From an uncultured Lachnospiraceae bacterium (GTDB lineage Bacteria; Bacillota; Clostridia; Lachnospirales; Lachnospiraceae), in assembly GCA_947594085.1 (NCBI GenBank), contig CANQEB010000024.1:1-16388 (forward strand): a DNA stretch of 16,388 nt, read 5' to 3'. Shown here in pieces: positions 14,078-16,388 of this stretch (positions are counted from its first letter, which is position 1; each line of letters begins with the position of its first letter). The notes below the pieces were generated by a model that was not told the origin of the DNA, made no database searches, and saw only the letters and a list, made by a program, of their open reading frames with translations. Position numbers and translations under genes: made by a program.

Positions 14078-14106
14078 TTGCCCCACTGCGCTTCTGGTGC
14101 TATACT
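14078..14106 (+). promoter_or_regulatory. Promoter of aroK
   Basis: TTGCCC (14078-14083) and TATACT (14101-14106) have a 17-nt spacer, downstream of the foldase terminator. Transcription near 14113 gives a leader of about 48 nt before aroK. Confidence 0.62.
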
Positions 14107-14160
14107 CTAGTTGATATATAAAATTCTACTATCTTATCGGGCAGGGGAGCGGAGCATAAA

Positions 14161-14679
14161 ATGCATAGGCAGAGAAAAAATGTTTTTTTGATCGGATTTA
14201 TGGGGGCGGGGAAGTCTACAGTTGCGAGAGAACTGGAGGGTAGATATGGGATGCGTCTGATTGAGATGGATGAGCAGATTGAAGCGCAGGAGAAAATGTC
14301 GATCTCAGAAATTTTTGCGACACACGGGGAGGAATACTTTCGACAGCTTGAGACAGATCTGCTGGAAGGACTGAAGCAAGAAGAAAATACGGTTGTCTCC
14401 TGTGGTGGGGGTGTCCCTATGCGCGCATGCAATGTCGAGGCAATGCGAGGAAGCGGCAGAATTGTTTATCTGAGCGCAAGCCCGGAGACGATCTATGAAC
14501 GTGTGCGCCATACGCACAATCGCCCACTTTTGGAGAACCATATGAATGTGGAATACATTAGGGAATTGTTGGAGTCACGTCTTCCGCACTATCTTGCGGC
14601 GGCGGATATGACCGTGAATACAGATGGACGCGATGTGAAAGATATCTGTGACGAGATTTTGTCTGCCGCGAAGGCATAG
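14161..14679 (+). CDS. aroK: Shikimate kinase
   Basis: A 172-residue P-loop kinase that phosphorylates shikimate at the 3-hydroxyl with ATP, the fifth step of the chorismate pathway, in the cytoplasm. GGGGAG lies a short distance before the ATG at 14161. Motifs: Walker A GFMGAGKST (12-20, Lys18), the substrate-binding EMDEQIE where Asp37 is the conserved shikimate/Mg ligand (the preceding acidic residue is Glu rather than Asp), EEYFRQLE with the shikimate-binding Arg, the SCGGGVP glycine motif, and the lid-region NRPLL. Length is normal for a stand-alone AroK. No other aromatic pathway gene is next to it. It has its own promoter and is followed after 91 nt by the L,D-transpeptidase gene, with no terminator between them, so the two may share a transcript. 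Confidence 0.94.
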   Translation: MHRQRKNVFLIGFMGAGKSTVARELEGRYGMRLIEMDEQIEAQEKMSISEIFATHGEEYFRQLETDLLEGLKQEENTVVSCGGGVPMRACNVEAMRGSGRIVYLSASPETIYERVRHTHNRPLLENHMNVEYIRELLESRLPHYLAAADMTVNTDGRDVKDICDEILSAAKA

Positions 14680-14715
14680 ACCGGACAGAGAGGGTGAGTT
14701 TCCGGCGTGGTTGAG

Positions 14716-14750
14716 TCTGCCCATAGAGATGGCGGCGCAGGTTGGGCAGA
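14716..14750 (+). other. Inverted repeat just upstream of the L,D-transpeptidase ribosome site
   Basis: TCTGCCCA (14716-14723) and TGGGCAGA (14743-14750) form a perfect 8-bp stem with a 19-nt loop, 8 nt before the GGGGAG ribosome site. There is no T tract, so it is not a normal terminator. It could stabilise or process the aroK-transpeptidase mRNA or tune translation. Confidence 0.5.
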
Positions 14751-14770
14751 GATTTGTTGGGGAGAATACT

Positions 14771-16327
14771 ATGGGAAAGCCAAGCGATACATCACAGAGA
14801 CGTGTGGCAAAAAAAGGTATTTACACCGGGGAAGGTATTGATGCCGCGGAGGGTCAGAGAACCGCATACAAGCCCGGAAGTAAACAGGCAGAGTATGAGT
14901 TGCTCCATAAGTCAGAATATAGGGGAAAGTACGAGCCAGGGAGCAGGTCAGAATATAAGCGAAGGAAGTGCAGGCAAGTACTTTTGCTCGTGGGTTCTTT
15001 TTTGGTGCTCGCATATGTGGCGACCGCAATTTACTTTGGCTTTCATTTTTACAGTGGAACAAAGTTTTATGGAATCGACTGCAGCTATAAGACGGCAGAG
15101 CAGGTAAAAACAGAGGCGTCGCAGAAGCTGGATGAATATGTCTTGACAATCCGAGAGCGCGATGACCAGGCGGAGACAATTTCCGCACGGCAGATTGGGC
15201 TGGTGTTTGAAGACAGTGCGAGTATTGACCACATGATGAAAGCACAGCGGCCTTATCTTTGGCCGGTGATGCTCTTGCTGGGCAGAGCGCAGATTGACTC
15301 GGTAGCATTTTCTTATGACAGGGAAAAAGCGCAGCAGGTGGTGAATGGTCTGGGGTGCATGGACAGTGTGCGCTGGGTCTCGCCGAGGGACGCATATGTC
15401 GGAATCACCGATTCCGGGTATGAAGTCGTGAAGGAGGTTATGGGCACGACAGTCGACAAGGAGCGGACAAGCCAGGCGCTGTTTGCGGCGCTGGACGTAG
15501 GGGAGACAGAGCTGTCCCTTGATGAGGAAGGCTGCTATGTCAATCCGCAGCGCTATCTGGATGATGAGGAATTGAATCATGATGCGGCTGCAATGAGTGA
15601 ACTTGCCCGCGCTAGGATCACCTATGATTTTGGAGACCGGCAGGAGGTTGTGGATACATCGGTGATCGACGGATGGATTGTGAAGCTTTCAGATGGCACG
15701 TTCACGATTGACGAGGCTCGCGTGGCGCAATATGTGGAAGCTCTGGCTGCCAAGTATGATACATTTGGTCTTACGAGGCAATTTTATACATCGCTCGGCA
15801 CGATAGAGACACTTACCGGTGGGGATTACGGCTGGTGTATGGATCAGGAGGCGACTCTGACCGCTTTGCTGAAGGCCTTGGATGCGGGATATCAGGGGAC
15901 AATGGAGCCAGAGTACCTGTATACGGCAATGAGCCGCGACACGAATGATATCGGATATACCTATGTGGAGGTCTGCATCTCACAGCAGAGAATGTGGTGT
16001 TACAAGGACGGCAACTTGATTGTGGACACACCGGTCGTCACCGGAAACCCCAATAAGGACAATGGCACTCCGTCTGGCAGTGTCTGGGCGATTGATGGCA
16101 AGATGCGGGATTATGTACTGAAGGGGGAAGGGTATGCGGCGCCGGTAGACTACTGGATGCCATTCAATGGAGATGTTGGAATTCACGACATGCAGGCCAG
16201 AGCACAGTTTGGAGGAACGATCTATCTGAGCAATGGATCCCATGGCTGTGTCAATACGCCTTATGAACAGGCACAGACAATTTACAACGCAGTGTCGATC
16301 GGGACACCGGTCATTGTCTATGAATAG
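14771..16327 (+). CDS. Membrane-anchored L,D-transpeptidase (YkuD domain) with PG_binding_4-type repeats
   Basis: The 518-residue enzyme is predicted to form 3-3 cross-links in peptidoglycan or attach groups to the meso-diaminopimelate of stem peptides. The ATG at 14771 is chosen because GGGGAG at 14759-14764 precedes it by 6 nt; the open frame extends further upstream but without a ribosome site. Residues 1-66 are a cytoplasmic basic, Tyr-rich tail (SEYRGKYEPGSRSEYKRRK). Residues 69-93 are a single transmembrane helix (VLLLVGSFLVLAYVATAIYFGFHF). About 95-365 hold two PG_binding_4-like repeats, as in the VanW protein of this window. The YkuD domain is about 390-518, with His472 in GIHDMQ and SHGCVN containing His491 and catalytic Cys493. 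Architecture and length are those of Clostridia L,D-transpeptidases. The last 33 coding bases recur at the window end. Confidence 0.93.
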   Translation: MGKPSDTSQRRVAKKGIYTGEGIDAAEGQRTAYKPGSKQAEYELLHKSEYRGKYEPGSRSEYKRRKCRQVLLLVGSFLVLAYVATAIYFGFHFYSGTKFYGIDCSYKTAEQVKTEASQKLDEYVLTIRERDDQAETISARQIGLVFEDSASIDHMMKAQRPYLWPVMLLLGRAQIDSVAFSYDREKAQQVVNGLGCMDSVRWVSPRDAYVGITDSGYEVVKEVMGTTVDKERTSQALFAALDVGETELSLDEEGCYVNPQRYLDDEELNHDAAAMSELARARITYDFGDRQEVVDTSVIDGWIVKLSDGTFTIDEARVAQYVEALAAKYDTFGLTRQFYTSLGTIETLTGGDYGWCMDQEATLTALLKALDAGYQGTMEPEYLYTAMSRDTNDIGYTYVEVCISQQRMWCYKDGNLIVDTPVVTGNPNKDNGTPSGSVWAIDGKMRDYVLKGEGYAAPVDYWMPFNGDVGIHDMQARAQFGGTIYLSNGSHGCVNTPYEQAQTIYNAVSIGTPVIVYE

Positions 16328-16388
16328 AGGGCAGGACAAGCACTGTGTCCTCTTCTGTCGATCGGGACACCGGTCATTGTCTATGAAT
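16293..16388 (+). repeat. 33-bp direct repeat ending exactly at the window edge
   Basis: Bases 16293-16325, the last codons of the transpeptidase gene, recur perfectly at 16356-16388, 63 nt later. The second copy is out of place after a stop codon and hairpin and runs to the last base. An assembly artefact at a contig end or the start of a 63-nt tandem duplication would both look like this. Confidence 0.95.
16326..16356 (+). terminator. Hairpin after the L,D-transpeptidase gene, T tract missing
   Basis: AGGACA (16333-16338) pairs with TGTCCT (16346-16351), and past a 2-nt bulge AGAGG (16326-16330) pairs with CTTCT (16352-16356), giving 11 bp. A T run would be expected next, but the 33-bp repeat begins instead, as if the true downstream sequence had been replaced. 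Confidence 0.5.

Overview
The window looks like chromosome from a Gram-positive anaerobe of the class Clostridia, most likely a Lachnospiraceae member. The evidence is the hprK–ROK glucokinase pair, an AIR-synthase-like protein whose C-terminal half I recognise from Lachnospiraceae, a VanW/PG_binding_4 surface protein, a YkuD L,D-transpeptidase with PG_binding_4-type repeats, strong AGGAGG-type ribosome binding sites, and vegetative promoters with 17-nt spacers. All genes lie on the + strand. I see no insertion sequence, phage gene or CRISPR array, so this reads as ordinary core chromosome. Family assignments come from reading motifs; no database search was run.

Layout. (1) 1-1526: the 3' part of hprK (catabolite-control kinase/phosphorylase) and a ROK glucokinase, closed by a terminator hairpin. 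(2) 1658-5261: a probable four-gene run of a DEDDh 3'-5' exonuclease, a 38-residue single-span membrane peptide, a secreted VanW-family protein and a divergent AIR-synthase/HypE-like protein, closed by a strong terminator. (3) 5300-9216: an Lrp/AsnC regulator translationally coupled to a class I aminotransferase (an arrangement like alaR-alaT of Bacillus), then two RNA methyltransferases, TrmL and an RsmB/RsmF-type m5C enzyme. (4) 9279-11927: a promoter followed by an SGNH-like secreted protein and an MBOAT acyltransferase, a typical surface-polymer O-acylation pair. (5) 12023-12603: tRNA-Pro(CGG) with its own promoter and terminator, then a non-coding stretch that can be read as promoter, folded RNA of about 157 nt and terminator, then the promoter and leader of the next gene. 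(6) 12604-16388: a parvulin-like foldase lipoprotein with a long acidic insert, shikimate kinase, and a membrane-anchored L,D-transpeptidase.

How the genes relate. VanW protein, foldase lipoprotein, SGNH/MBOAT pair and L,D-transpeptidase all act at the envelope. HprK and glucokinase link sugar phosphorylation to catabolite control. Lrp/aminotransferase and AroK belong to amino-acid metabolism. TrmL, the m5C methyltransferase and tRNA-Pro belong to translation.

Most worth checking: the candidate structured RNA at 12286-12442 with two alternative pairings; the AIR-synthase homologue that appears to have lost its N-terminal ATP/metal-binding residues; the foldase whose rotamase region is split by a Glu/Thr-rich insert; and apparent sequence anomalies at both ends of the window (an 8-nt frame-disrupting insertion in hprK and a 33-nt direct repeat at the extreme 3' end), which look more like contig-end artefacts than biology.
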